The notes beneath the pieces were generated by a model. The model was not told the origin of the DNA and made no database searches. It saw only the letters and a program-made list of their open reading frames with translations. This document shows positions 34,735 to 46,892 of a DNA stretch of 64,000 nucleotides, in pieces. The stretch covers positions 47,467,129-47,531,128 of the forward strand of contig NC_087066.1 of NCBI RefSeq assembly GCF_963678635.1. Reading direction: 5' to 3'. This stretch comes from Symsagittifera roscoffensis. Lineage: Eukaryota; Xenacoelomorpha; Acoela; Convolutidae. The position numbers and the translations under genes were made by a program. Within the stretch, counting starts at the first letter, position 1; each line of letters starts with the position of its first letter.

Positions 34735-35255
34735 TACACCAGTGCAATGCTTTATTGATTGTGTAAAATTAAAAAATGATTAAGAAAAGTGTGGTTTATT
34801 ACAGCAAAATCACAAGGTACTTACTTTAGGGTGCACAAGATCTCAAAAAAAGAAGATACAAATGGCACCAAACGCTAGACGAGTTCACGCTAAGACTCTC
34901 ATAATTATAATAAGGCTTCCAACTCTCGGGGGAGGGGAATGAGTCTTTTATTACAGCAAAATTAAACCATACTTGCAGTCATTTATCATATTCGGCGAGC
35001 CGAGTATCACTGCAAAAGTTTAGTGCAGCAAATTAAACGAGTTACCAAAAGCAGCATGTAATTGTTAACAGCTGCAGCATTATTATAAATTGTCTCCAAA
35101 GTGTTGGTTACGAGAAAGCTGTCTAACTAGCTTTATCTGAGCGCTCTGTCAATAAACCACAGAAAAAAAATTGCAAGGCCGTTCGAACCCCGAACTGCCT
35201 ACACAGAATGAACACTTACCAGTTTGATACCGAGTTGAAGATTGATTTTTTCTCG
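34735..35255 (+). repeat. LINE-associated non-coding module, copy 2
   Basis: Colinear with 29390-29930, from TTACACCAGTGCAATGCTTT to AGTTGAAGATTGATTTTTTC, with ~10% visible differences. It includes CTCTCGGGGGAGGGGAATGAG in both copies. Confidence 0.75.
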
Positions 35256-36679
35256 AAATATGGAATATGGTGGTGGGGGGAGGGGGGAAGACTTGAGGCA
35301 TACATAAACATGCGTTTCTCTTAAGCAAATTAAACTTTTTTTGGTGACCGAGACACTGCGAATGCCCTTCAATTAAATCAAGATCTTTGGCTATGCGATG
35401 GAATCTTCTAACTCTGACCAAATTATATTAGTAACTTGCGACAACATAAATACACTTTAAATGAGCTGAGACCTTCGGCTCTGCAATGGAACCTTCAAAA
35501 TCTGTCCAACGCAATTTTACCAGTATACAGCCAGCTCGTACACACATAGCATGCTTCTATGCAGTGCTCCTTAATAAATGTATGCATACTTGGAAGAAAA
35601 TCATCACCAGTTTGTCATAGTTATTTCAACCGAGCAACAGCGTATTCTCCGCAACGCTTTCTCAACCCACAGTACCCAGCGCTTTTTTCCACGCACATTC
35701 CGGCAACACAGCTGAAAGGTTGTAATTTTTCATTTAACTCAATCTGTCAACAGTAAAATCAATAGGTTGGTCTAATGTGCTCAAAAAAGCAACCAGGAGC
35801 TAAACGTGGCACTAAGACTCATTCCTGCAATTAGTTATACTAGCGTGTAACGCACTTCCGGTGCTTCAAACACACTAGTAAATGTATGTTCTTTACACAG
35901 AGGCAAAGCTGCCCTTCGCAAACACCAAAAAGCACCAAAATAAGAAAAACTAGAAATAAGCCTCGAATCAGCAAAAACTCGACTACGTGTCGGATTCGAA
36001 TCTTCAACCTAGCAAAATTGAGTCTCACGCACTAACCACGTATGCTTTAAATCTCCAAAAACTAGCCACCAATAACGCAGCTACATATGCTAATAAATTG
36101 CCAATTCGATGCAGCAAAAGAAGCATCAAATACAAAAAGACACAAGTTTGGTAATAAAATGGAAAACACAAAGCAAAATTTTGTATAAATTATGCATTTC
36201 ACAAAAATTGCAAAATACATTGATTTGGAAAACTTCTAAAATCGAGCTTTTAATCATTGTAATGCTATTTGAAACAAAACTTTTTTTGGTTCATTTGATG
36301 AATTAAAAATGCATTAGATGTGTTAGCTTTTTACAAATCAAATGTCAAAGCACATATTATATTATACTGCTACCGTAGCCTATCCATTCAAAAATTCCAC
36401 CAAAAGTAGCACATTTATTTGCGACTTAGGTTGGAAGAAAACGAAGTTCGTACTGAAACACTTTGCTACGCAAGTGTAATAAAATATATAAAACAACGAA
36501 AAAAATGCAACCACAACAATAGACGGGGTTATACAACAACGATTTCGTACTTTTAACTCATAAACAAAGAAACCCTAAAATGGCCAACAGCATTCAAAAC
36601 ATATAATTGGGAAAATTGACGAATTATATTGAGTTGAGAGACCACATCTGCATCCGCTGGTAGTAAGCTGACCTATCCC
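35256..36679. repeat. Non-coding stretch containing dispersed repeat C, copy 2
   Basis: 35880-36350 matches 13150-13690 (see there). It contains GGATTCGAATC (T-loop-like TTCGAAT). No gene was identified in the rest. Confidence 0.5.
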
Positions 36680-37345
36680 CATCAAAAAGTTTACAACTTC
36701 AAAAATTGAAAAGTACTTTTTTGAAACTTAACACTTTGGAAAATTTTTAAAAAAGACAAAACCATCTAAACAAAAAAAAACGTTGAGCAACCATTTTTGA
36801 AGTCCAGAAAACCAATCTGAGAGTACTTTGAGAGCACCCCGCTATAATATTGAGTATTTCAAACTTTGTGCGGTTTTTAGATCTAAAGTTTTTTTTGAAA
36901 AAATCTGAAAAAGCACAAAAAACGTCATAGCTCCAAAACTAAATTGATTTGAACAATCACACTTGTAAGCAATGTCTGCAACCTGTGAGAGTACTCTGAG
37001 ACCGCCCCATTATAGGGTTTGGAATTTCAAACTTTGAGAATTTCTATTTTAGTTAAACTTTTTCAAAAACAACATTGAAAAATATTGAAAAGACCTCATA
37101 TCTCGGAAAACAAAGCATTTGAGCAGTCACTTTGGAAGCAAGATTTGCAGTCCCTGAGAGTACCTCAGCAGCACCTGACAAAGTTGGGAAGTTCAAACTT
37201 TGTGAAATTTTTTAAATTAAGTTTTCCGAAAACGTTTCAAAAATCATCAGCGTCTTATCTCGGAAACAAAAAGGATTAGAGCATTCATATTAGGAGGCAA
37301 GAATTGCAACCCCTAGGAATACCCTGACAGCGCCCAACTACATAG
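36680..37345. repeat. ~165-bp satellite, about four monomers
   Basis: The block GAGAGTACTTTGAGAGCACC at 36818 recurs in altered form at 36986, 37155 and ~37315 (steps of 168, 169 and 160). Each is followed by AGTTCAAACTTTGTG-like and later TCATATCTCGGAAAACAAA-like segments. Monomers differ by ~25-30%. The step is close to nucleosome length. Confidence 0.75.
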
Positions 37346-37735
37346 CTGGTAAATAAATACGTTGAAGAAGCTTTAACAAGACGAGCAAATGAAACCCGCA
37401 TTTAAATATTTATTGATATGGTAAGACCAAGCCATCGAGAAAACATAAAAAATTGCTACCATTTTGATTCAGACATTCCGATAAATTAAAAGCTGAACGA
37501 GGTGGGTGTGCAACACAAGAAGATGTGCATATTGCATAAAAGGATGCGATACAATTTTTTTTAAAAAAAAAAAGAGCAGTCGGTTGCTGTTCAAAAAGCA
37601 CAGCACGCTCCGACCACTAGAATTTTGAATTCTTTTGACAATTTCTAGTCGGATATGAAATGCAGTCGGATATGAACCAAAGAGAATATGATCAGAAAAA
37701 AACGATTTAAAGCACCCTAAGAGAGGAATAATTAC
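37346..37735. other. Short spacer, no feature seen
   Basis: AT-rich sequence between the 165-bp satellite and the copia cluster; no exon or repeat recognised. Confidence 0.4.
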
Positions 37736-38127
37736 TATTGGTGATTTTTCCTAACTGAACTGGAATTCATTTTCCTTATTCGGTTCAAACCAAAAGATCA
37801 CTTCCCGATTTTTGTTAAAATTAGCTGGTCAAACATGACCTTTAGTCATTGGTTCGAGCAACTTTGTGCGGGTGAGTTACCATATATATTTGATCTGAAT
37901 TGCTACTTGAACTATCACTCTGAACTATCACAATGAACCACGGAAAGGCAAAGCATTTTGCCATAAAACTACACTTCCTTCGAGAGTTAGTTGAACAGAA
38001 GAAAAATACATTAATTTCTTTACCAACAGCAAACATGCCTGCAGACGCTTTGACGAAAAACTTGGGAAGATGCAAAACTGCATTTTTCGAGACAGTCTAC
38101 TAGGAACCACCTAATTTGAAAGGCGGG
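37736..38127 (+). mobile_element. Copia fragment: LTR start joined to RNase H 3' end
   Basis: 37742-37928 matches the start of the copia LTR (TTGGTGATTTTTCC...). At 37930 it jumps to the last ~57 codons of pol (MNHGKAKHFAIKLHFLRELV to a TAG near 38101), identical in protein to 42610-42778, then the GAAAGGCGGGG polypurine tract. The junction indicates deletion or recombination between elements. Confidence 0.8.
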
Positions 38128-38990
38128 GTATTGGCGATTTTTCCTAGCTGAACTGGAATTGATCTTCCTTATTCGGTTCAAACTGAAAGATCACTTCCCG
38201 ATTTTTGTTAAAATTAGCTGGTGAAATATGACCTTAAGTCATTGGTTCGAGCAATTTTGTGCGGGTGATTTACCATATATATTTGATCTGAATTGCTTCT
38301 TGAACTATCACTCAAGTCTCATTAATTCACTTCTTATTAATCAACCGTTTGTCGCTGCAATAACCTTGATAGGTAATGGGCCCAGATGCTTAATCACGAG
38401 TGTGAAGTCAAGAGTCGAGATTGACAGTTTGTTCAAACGAATAAGGAAAAAAGCTGAGATAGACGATTGATCAGACAGAGAAGTGCAAAGATAGAAGAAG
38501 GATAACAACTAGTAGAGACAGGCAACTTTGACGACAGAAGCAGGGCAACACAACTTCTGAAGATAGACAACTCTGACGATAGAAGCAGGGAAACACAACA
38601 GAGAAGAGAAAGTTGTAAAAGTTGCTGATTTATACTCAATTTTTGCGGAAGGATAAATTCGTTCGTACGCGGTTGCTCGAATCCGACACAAAATCAAATC
38701 AATCCAAAGAATACATTGCCATTAAAGAAAAAGAAACTGATACCCCAGAATAAACAGACGAACTTCTATTTTGCTTATATATATCACCTAGTATGAAATC
38801 TGAGGATGGACCTTAGCTTTGCTACTTTGCTGATGTGTTATTCGGTACGCAGACCGTTAGGTTCCGAATCAGATTTAGGTAATCAAATATACTTGCATTG
38901 TTATATAAGCGGGCGCTATTGATGTTTATAATATATGATTTTGATGTAAGAGAAAACGGCGTCATTCAACTTTACCTAGGGCAATACTTA
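38128..38990 (+). mobile_element. Copia 5' LTR (3' boundary uncertain)
   Basis: Starts TTGGCGATTTTTCCTAGCTG right after a polypurine tract, and matches 42804-43544 over most of its length but lacks two internal segments present there (~100 and ~110 bp). A TATATATATCACC stretch at ~38775 could be the TATA box. The 3' limit is a guess: GGATTGGAGC at ~39014 resembles a copia primer-binding site. An LTR this long is unusual but not unknown. Confidence 0.6.
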
Positions 38991-38999
38991 AGTTTTGAG

Positions 39000-41900
39000 T
39001 TTTGGATTGGAGCTTAACCTTTGTGAAAGAATTAAGTCGAAAATAATAACTTGTCGAAAACTGATAGGATAGTTTTTTCAGGAAAAGAAGAAGATTTTTC
39101 CTACTTTGAAGAGCAATTCGAGGCACGAATTATTCACTTGAAATTAAACAAGATTTTAGATGAGACAGTTGATTATAGAAATTTTATGCCAAGTTTCAGA
39201 CCGAATGCAAGCAGTGATCAAAAACAAGCTGCGATAGATAAAGGAAAAGAGATTTTTGAAGAAAAACAGTTGCATATCTGGTACGAACTTGTGCAAGCTC
39301 TGGATAAGAAATCAGTTTTGTTTTTAAGACCTTCTAAAGGCAATGGTATCAAAGCTTGGGATGTTTTACGGAAAAGGTTTAGGAGTTTTGAAGACCGACG
39401 CTGCAAAAACTAATCTCCGAATTTACAAATTTGAAAAAGAATAGCAATGAAACAGTGATAGATTATTTGACTAGAGCAGAGGAGATTCAGTATAACTTAG
39501 AACAAGTGAACGAAGAAGCGACTGAAATGTTAATTTTAATTATTTTGAAAGAACTTCCAAAACAATTTGAAACTTTTTCTACTATAGCTAAGTTTAGTAG
39601 AGATGAGAAAAATTTAGATGATTTGAAAAGAGATTTAGTGAATTTTGATAGCGAGAGGCAAGTAATTGAAAAAGAGCATGCTTTTAATAGCGAGAACAGA
39701 GTTTGTTTCAAGTGTCATAAAAGAGGACATGTGTCGAAACAGTACAGAGAAAACTGAGGCAGCAGACGAGATAGTGAAGACAAAGCTCGAAAAATTCAGT
39801 GCTTTGAGTGCAAGGAGTTTGGACATATTGCAAAATATTGCCAAGCAAAGAAAAAGTTAATAAGTAAGACTAAACGAGATCAGCAGAACCGAGCAGCTGA
39901 AACAGGCTCATTTTAGTTTTCTGAGTGGAGTGTCTTCGGGCGAGGGCTTAGTTGTAGACTCTGGAGTTTAGGTTTGTTAGTTTAGGTGAGAACTTCAAAG
40001 GATCGGTTAGCAATGCAAATTTCTCTTAATCAAAAATTTTAGGGAAAGGTGAAGTTAGATTCAGAGTGAAAGATGAGAAAGGCGAGTTTAAGATGATTGA
40101 GCTGAAGGACACTTTGTACGTTCCTGAAAATTCAAGAAACTTGCTGAGTAGATCAAAAATGAAGAACGCAGGAGCAGAAGTTGTTTATGGTGCGAGCTCG
40201 TTTGTTCGTCTGGGAAATGGTTCAGTTTACCCATTAAGAGAGAAAAGCGGTCTTTTTTTATGGGACACTTTTGTAGGAAAAGACGAGTGTTATGTAGTTA
40301 GCACATTGAAACAGTGGCATTGCAGGATGGATCATAAAAACTACAAAGATTTAAGTCATTTGGAGCAACATGTTGAAGGCATGAAGATAAAGGATTTTAA
40401 AATTGAGAATTATGAAACTTGTGAGTTCAATAAAGCAAAAAAGAAGCCAGTCCCGAAAGATTATTACACCAGGGCAATCAGGACACTAGATATTGTTCAC
40501 ACAGATATTTTAGGTTCTATCGACCCGATAGCAGAGGATGGACATAGATATGCTATAGGTTTTGTGGACAGTTTTTCCAGATATCAAAAAAATTACTTCA
40601 CGAAGACGAGAGATGAGGCAACAGAAAAGTTGGAAAGGTTCATAGCAGACATAGCAGTCCCTCGGACTTTAGTTTCAGATGGTGCAGGAGAGTAAATTGG
40701 TCAGGATTTTAAGCGAGTTTGTAGGAAACAAAAAAAAGACTGGAAACATCGTCTCCTTATACCCCTCAAGAGAACGGAAAGATAGAAAGGGTGTGGGGAA
40801 CAATTACTCCAATGGCTCGCTGCATAATTTTTGATGCCAATTTATCGAAAACTTATAGGCCTTATGCTCTTAATATGGCTACTAATCTCACAAATATGTG
40901 CTTTCATTCTGTTATAGGCAAAACACCCTACGATTCTATGTATGGATAAACACCCAACCTTCATTCTGTGAAAACTTTTGGGTGTGTAGCGTATAGTTTT
41001 GTGGAAAAACAGTTTCGCAAAAAACTAGACAAAAACTCTAAAAGGGGAATTTTCCTGGGGACATCGGAAAATATTAAAGCATTTCTGATAGGAATTGAGA
41101 GTGAAGGAAAACTCAAAGTGCAAAAGTCTAGAAACGTTAGTTTTGACGAATCTAAGTTCTACTTCGAGAAAAAGATAGAAAGTGACGAAGGAGAAAGAGT
41201 AGGTGATGTAGTATTTTTTGGAGAAGTTGTCGAAAATATACCGAAAAACGCTAAAGAAGCTTTAACAGACCCTGACTGGCAAGAAGCAATGAAAAATGAG
41301 TTTGATTCATTAAAGAAAAACAAAGTTTGGGACCTAGTTAGAAATAGAGGAGAGAAGCCCATAGGCAGCAGATGGCATTTTGCTTTGATGTACGGACCCC
41401 TAATGGTGAAATTTCCAGGTTTATGGCTAAGTATGCTGCAAAAGGTTTTAGCCAAGTTGAGGGAAGGGATTTTCACGAAACGTATTCGCCTACAGCCAAG
41501 ATGTCGACCATAAGAATAGTCCTGAGCTTAGCAGTTCAAAATAGGTATCAGTTGAGACAGTTAGACATTAAAACTGCATACTTGAATGCCAAACTAGATG
41601 AAGATATTCTTATGAAGCAACCTGAAGGGTCCGAGAAGTTTAATGAGGAAGGAAAACCTTTAGTTTGTCTTGAAGAAAAGTCTTTATGGACTGAAGCAGT
41701 CCGGTAAAAACTGGCATAGGACTCTAAAAAACTATCTTGAGGAATTAGGCTTTGAAAATTCAGTTTTTGATGAGTGCTTGTTTGTTAGGAGGATTGAGGG
41801 AGAGATAGAAGGTTTAATTTGCTTGTGGGTCGATGATATAGTGGTTTGTGGAGCAGACAAAAATTTCTGTAGCTGGTTTGAAAACATCTCTGAAAAATTT

Positions 41901-42780
41901 GAGATAAGCGAGATAAGTGATCTTAAATGGTTCTTAGGAATGAAAACTGATTACTCAGGAAACGAAATTAGGATAAGCCAGGAGAAATATGTTGAAAAAT
42001 TGATAAATATTTAAGATGACCGAAGCAAAGCCGATAACAACCCCTCTTGGTGAAAACGAAAAACTGACAAAAGAAGATTGTCCTTTGGAAGGTAGCATAG
42101 AACAAGAAAATATGAAAAAATAATACTATCGACGACTTGTTGGTTGTCTAAATTACCTAGCTTTACCAAGTAGACCCGACATTTGCTTTGCAGCAAATCT
42201 TCTAAGTTCTTTTGTGGAAAACCCAGGTGAAAAGCACTGGAAAGCCGGAAAAAATTGTCTTAGATATCTGCTAGGAACAAAAAGTTTACCTTTAGTATAT
42301 AGGAGGGATAAGGCCGTCAATCTTGTTAGCTATTCGGATGCGGAGTGGGCTGGAAATATAGACAATAGGAGAAGTACCTCAGGATATTGTTTTAAACTCA
42401 GTGACAACTCAGGTGTAATAAGTTGGTCCAGCAGACTTCAGCGTTGTGTATCAACTTCAACAGCCGAAGCAGAACACAATGCTGTGGTCGAAACAGTAAA
42501 GGAAGGAATTCATTTACAGGGCGTACTTAGCGACTTACGAATAATTTGTAATTGGCGTTTAGAAGTTTTCGTTGAGAATCAAGCTTGTATTGCCCTTAGT
42601 AAACACTCAATGAACCACGGAAAGGCAAAGCATTTTGCCATAAAACTACACTTCCTTCGAGAGTTAGTTGAACAGAAGAAAAATACATTAATTTCTTTAC
42701 CAACAGCAAACATGCCTGCAGACGCTTTGACGAAAAACTTGGGAAGATGCAAAACTGCATTTTTCGAGACAGTCTACTAG
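39000..42780 (+). pseudogene. Ty1/copia gag-pol, nearly complete but broken
   Basis: Pieces in order: Gag (39051-39770) with an UBN2-like core, a first zinc knuckle CFKCHKRGHVSKQY whose last Cys is replaced, and in another frame an intact second knuckle CFECKEFGHIAKYC (~39801-39842). Then a protease motif VVDSGV ending at a stop (~39955). Integrase follows (40066-40930): WHCRMDHKNY, DIVHTDILGSI, FVDSFSRY, LVSDGAGE then a stop, and SPYTPQENGKIERVWG with the catalytic Glu. RT follows (41250-42014): DPDWQEAMKNEFDSL, the LDIKTAYLNA motif, LYGLKQSGKNW and the WVDDIVVCG active site. RNase H (42214-42778) has YSDAEWAGN and STSTAEAEHNAV. There are about eight stops or frameshifts. The order IN before RT identifies copia. 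Confidence 0.92.
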
Positions 42781-42803
42781 GAACCACCTAATTTGAAAGG
42801 CGG

Positions 42804-43544
42804 GGTATTGGTGATTTTTCCTAGCTGAACTGGAATTGATCTTCCTTATTCGGTTCAAACTGAAAGATCACTTCCCGATTTTTGTTAAAATTAGCTGGTG
42901 AAATATGACCTTAAGTCATTGGTTCGAGCAACTTTGTGCGGGTGATTTACCATATATATTTGATCTGAATTGCTTCTTGAACTATCACTCAAGTCTCATT
43001 AATTCACTTCTTATTAATCAACCGTTTGTCGCTGCAATAACCTTGATAGGTTATGGGCCCAGATGCCCAATCACGAGTGTGAAGTCAGGAGTCGAGATTG
43101 ACAGTTTGTTCAAACGAATACGGAAAAAAGCTGAGATATGCAGTGGAGTTGTGACAGTGAAAAACAACTTGAAATATACAACTGATCAGTTAGAGAACTG
43201 CGAGAATAGAAGCCGGCCAAAACTACTTGGAGATAGACGATTGATCAGACAGAGAAGTGCAGAAGAAGGGCAACAACTAGTAGAGACAGGCAACTTTGAC
43301 GACAGAAGCAGGGCAACACAACTTCTAGAGATAGACACCTCTGACGATAGAAGCAGGGAAACACAACAGAGAAGAGAAGACGGTCAAAAGCTACACCAAG
43401 GGGCACTGAGTGAGCACAGCAGTGGAAGAAGCACTACACTAAGGATAGTGAAAGAAAACTGAAACAAACTGATAAATTACATGTTTTATTTGTAAAAGTT
43501 GCTGATTTATATTCAATTTTTGCGGAAGGATAAATTCCGCAAAA
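42804..43544 (+). mobile_element. Copia 3' LTR, truncated
   Basis: It begins just after the polypurine tract GAAAGGCGGGG and matches the LTR at 38128. It stops at GGATAAATTC near 43537 and is directly followed by pol sequence equivalent to 42012, so the R/U5 side is missing. Confidence 0.75.
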
Positions 43545-44330
43545 GATGACCGAAGCAAAGCCGATAACAACCCCTCTTGGTGAAAATGAAAAACTGACAA
43601 AAGAAGATTGTCCTTTGGAAGGGAGCATAGAACAAGAAAATATGAAAAAACGTGACTATCGACGACTTGTTGGTTGTCTAAATTACCTAGCTTTACCAAG
43701 TAGACCCGACATTGCTTTGCAGCAAAACTTCTAAGTTCTTTTGTGGAAAACCCAGGTGAAAAGCACTGGAAAGCCGGAAAAATTGTCTTAGATATCTGCT
43801 AGGAACAAAAAGTTTACCTTTAGTATATAGGAGGGATAAGGCCGTCAATCTTGTTAGCTATTCGGATGCGGAGTGGGCTGGAAATATAGACAATAGGAGA
43901 AATACCTAAGGATATTGTTTTAAACTCAGTGACAACTCAGGTGTAATAAGTTGGTCCAGCAGACTTCAGCGTTGTGTATCAACTTCAACAGCCGAAGCAG
44001 AACACAATGCTGTGGTCGAAACAGTAAAGGAAGGAATTCATTTACAGGGCGTACTTAGCGACTTAGAAATAATTTGTAATAGGCCTTTAGAAGTTTTCGT
44101 TGATAATCAAGCTTGTAGTGCCCTTAGTAAACACTCAATGAACCACGGAAAGGCAAAGCATTTTGCCATAAAACTACACTTCCTTCGAGAGTTAGTTGAA
44201 CAGAAGAAAAATACATTAATTTTTTCACCAACAGCAAACATGCCTGCAGACGCATTGACGAAAAACTTGGGAAGATGCAAAACTGCATTTTTTCGAGAAA
44301 GTCTACTAGGAACCACCTAACTTGAAAGGA
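43545..44330 (+). pseudogene. Second partial copia pol (RT tail plus RNase H)
   Basis: Repeats 42012-42780: MTEAKPITTPLGENEKLTKE, the RRLVGCLNYLALPSRPDI connection, a disrupted YSDAEWAGN, and RNase H to TNLGRCKTAFF-like ends. Several single-base indels (for example near 43710 and 43780) and a stop at ~43909 distinguish it from the first copy. Confidence 0.85.
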
Positions 44331-44334
44331 GGGG

Positions 44335-44580
44335 TATTGGTGATTTTTCCTAGCTGAACTGGAATTGATCTTTCTTATTCGGTTCAAACTGAAAGATCAC
44401 TTCCCGATTTTTGTTAAAATTAGCTGGTGAAACATGACCTATAGTCATTGGTTCGAGCAACTTTAAGCGGGTGATTTACCATATATATTTGATCTGAATT
44501 GCTACTTGAACTATCACTCAAATCTCATTAATTCACTTCTTATTAATCAACCGCTTGTCGCTGCAATAACCTTGATAATT
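44335..44580 (+). mobile_element. Truncated third copia LTR start
   Basis: Matches the first ~245 bp of the LTR, ending at AACCTTGATA near 44577, where unique sequence begins. With the other pieces this gives four LTR starts in 6.6 kb. Confidence 0.8.
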
Positions 44581-45223
44581 ACTACACGATAACGTGCATT
44601 TACGTTACATAAAATAACCCAGCTTATATTCATCCTATCTTCACTCTTCGCTCTGAATTAAACAGACAAATCGATATATCAAAATGCTTCATGAGACAGA
44701 GAAATTTTCCCGACTTTCTACGGCAGTTCGAATCCCGGGTGGTATAAATTAAGAACATACTTTATAAGGAAAACTAGAATGAAACCTAAATCTAGTTTTA
44801 AAAACCGTGATAGGGGCAAGCAAAACTATATTACATTTTTTCGACTTTAGAACCTTACAGTCATTGTATAAGGCGTACAAATATAAAAACGAGGTTTCCA
44901 CAGAACAGGACAAATGAGATAATGAATTTCTATGTACAATATACCATCTACAGATTCAGCTCGAAAAAATGTGCTCACTTTTTCCTTTCCCAACTACAAA
45001 TCATGATTGAACCATTGATTTTATCAAAATCAATTTCCTTTGGTTTTGAGGTAATCAAACTAACTGTAAGAGGTTACAATGAACAATACTATCAAACGAA
45101 TACTTGTTTCACTTATGAGGTGAGAAAGGAAGAAAATAGCCAAAATAGGAAAATGAAGGCAACAACATCAACATGCCCGACTTGGCTTCGCCATTCATTT
45201 TGAGGTCACTTGTAAAAAAAGGC
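44581..45223. other. Spacer with a B-box-like motif
   Basis: CAGTTCGAATCCCGGG at ~44733-44748 has a perfect Pol III B-box core (GTTCGAATC), but I cannot build tRNA stems around it. Otherwise no gene is seen; the TXNDC9 3' UTR must lie in the right part on the minus strand. Confidence 0.4.
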
Positions 45224-45433
45224 TTAGTCATCATCGTCATCGGAGTCTCCTCCGCCGCCTCTGATGCCTCCCTTCTTGACTGGCATGAATATTCCAGAGT
45301 AGCCTGACTTCTGGATGGGTCCTTGGCAGTCGCCCGTGTAATTTATCACTTTGCTCAATCCCAGTCGCCATTCGAGCACCTCAATCGGGAAGTCATCTCT
45401 CCCTCCGAGGTCATCGAACCCGACTATTGTATC
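45224..45433 (-). CDS. TXNDC9: TXNDC9, exon 3 (C-terminus)
   Basis: After acceptor CGGGCAG the frame is DTIVGFDDLGGRDDFPIEVL then EWRLG, the conserved end of the thioredoxin-like fold in the phosducin-like TXNDC9 family, followed by a glycine- and aspartate-rich tail (GGGGDSDDDDD) and stop at 45226-45224. Length 210 nt, entering in phase 0 from exon 2. Confidence 0.93.
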   Translation of the reverse strand, partial: DTIVGFDDLGGRDDFPIEVLEWRLGLSKVINYTGDCQGPIQKSGYSGIFMPVKKGGIRGGGGDSDDDDD

Positions 45434-45538
45434 CTGCCCGAAAATACTACAATTCACACAGCGTTCACGTAAAAAAACCACATAAAAACATAGCCAACAG
45501 ACAGTTGGAAAAGAGTCATTGATCGCAAGTAAACAAAA

Positions 45539-46073
45539 ACAAGACTGCTCGCATCAGGGCGAAGCCCTGAATGTTCCGACTGCCTTTTAAGGTCTATGAA
45601 GCAGTAATAACATGAAAAAAGTCATTGTAAAAAAGGAAAGAATGAAAAAAAATTTGTAAAATAATTTGAGATTTTTTGTGAAAATCATCCCCTCACACGC
45701 CATATAAGTACAAAGTGATAACATTCGCTTCTAGTAACAAATTAATTATGGCAATTAAGCTTCCTTCAACCAATTTGGAACAATTTCTAAGACGGATTAA
45801 CTCTCCGCTTACGCGTTAATAGCTCGAAATATATCGAGCGTTAATTGTTCCAAATTGGCCAGAATGCCAATTTTGAATCCCCCTTAACTTTACGAAAAAT
45901 GATGACAGGTGAAATATCTTTTCAAATTTAAGCTCAGGACAACAATACCTTTTGAATGATATAAAAAAATTCCGTCAAAAATGGCTAGTTAAAAAGTCGA
46001 AATTTGTCTGAAGAAAAAAAAACCCACACCGAGCACAAATATTCCGTTACTTTCGTATCGAAAGTCGGAACAA
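45539..46073 (-). mobile_element. Helentron-like element in TXNDC9 intron 2, copy 1
   Basis: Complete minus-strand copy of the element described at 4797: AAGACTGCTCG, the CAGGGC/GCCCTG stem-loop and GTTCCGACTGCC at the left, and CTTTCGTATCGAAAGTCGGAAC at the right. It abuts copy 2 without spacer. Confidence 0.75.
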
Positions 46074-46607
46074 CAAGACTGCTCGTATCAGGGCGAAGCC
46101 TTGAATGTTCTGACTGCCTTTTTAAGTTTATGGAGCAGTAGTAACATAAAGAAATTAAATGCAATAAAATAAAATGAAAAAAAAAAAACTTTTTCCTTTA
46201 ATTTGAAATTTTTATGAAAATCACCCCCCTATACACCATATAAAGTACAAAAGGATTGATTTCGCTCCTTGTAACAAATCAATTACGGCAAAAAAGCTTC
46301 TTTTAACCAATTTGGAACGATTTCTAAGACGGATTAACTCTCCGCTTAGGCGTTAATAGCGCGAAATATATCGCGCGTTAATTGTCCCAAATTGGCCAAA
46401 ATGGCAATCTTTAAACCCCCATAACTGTACGAAAAACTATCATAGGTGAAATATCTTTTCAAATTTAAGCTCAGGACAACAATACTTTTTAAATGATATA
46501 AAAAAATTCCGTCAAAAATGGCTAGTTAAAAAGTCGAAATTGGTCGAAGAAAAAAAAACCCACCCCGAGCACAAATATTCCCTTACTTTCGTATTGAAAG
46601 TCGGAAC
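46074..46607 (-). mobile_element. Helentron-like element in TXNDC9 intron 2, copy 2
   Basis: Head-to-tail with copy 1; the junction reads GTCGGAACAACAAGACTGCT. Point differences from copy 1 (for example CCTTGAATGTTCTGAC) show it is not a fresh duplicate. Confidence 0.75.
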
Positions 46608-46892
46608 AAAAACACTTGAATGTATGTATTAATTTACGTGGAACAACATTTGAAACTTTATAAACACAGTTAGAAAACAGTGTTTTGTTTTCAATTTAAC
46701 CAAAAAATTAGGAACTTGCAAAACAAAATAAGATTTGTACTGCAGTTTCTATTATAACGAGAGCATAAAACAGATTCTATTTTTAATATTAGATTGTTTA
46801 CTCCTTAATTTAGTCTTTTATACGAACATAATTGTTAGAGTACAATAGGCCGAACTGTGAATCAGATTGAACTTAAATTATCAGAAATACAA

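Larger units (their letters stand above)
30840..34735 (+). mobile_element. AP-endonuclease LINE copy B with C-terminal C2H2 fingers (decayed)
   Basis: This is a nearly complete but inactive non-LTR retrotransposon. In order: an untranslated start; an endonuclease domain (31124-31900); a linker; a reverse transcriptase (32640-33371); a degenerate thumb region; and a C-terminal part with two C2H2-type fingers at 34041-34109 and 34436-34505. At least six frame breaks separate these. The domain order and motif shapes (GDLNARI, TWRHPRGSCAVIDYLL) resemble RTE/craTA-like elements, but the zinc fingers after the RT are not standard for that group. It is followed by the module at 34735. Confidence 0.8.
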
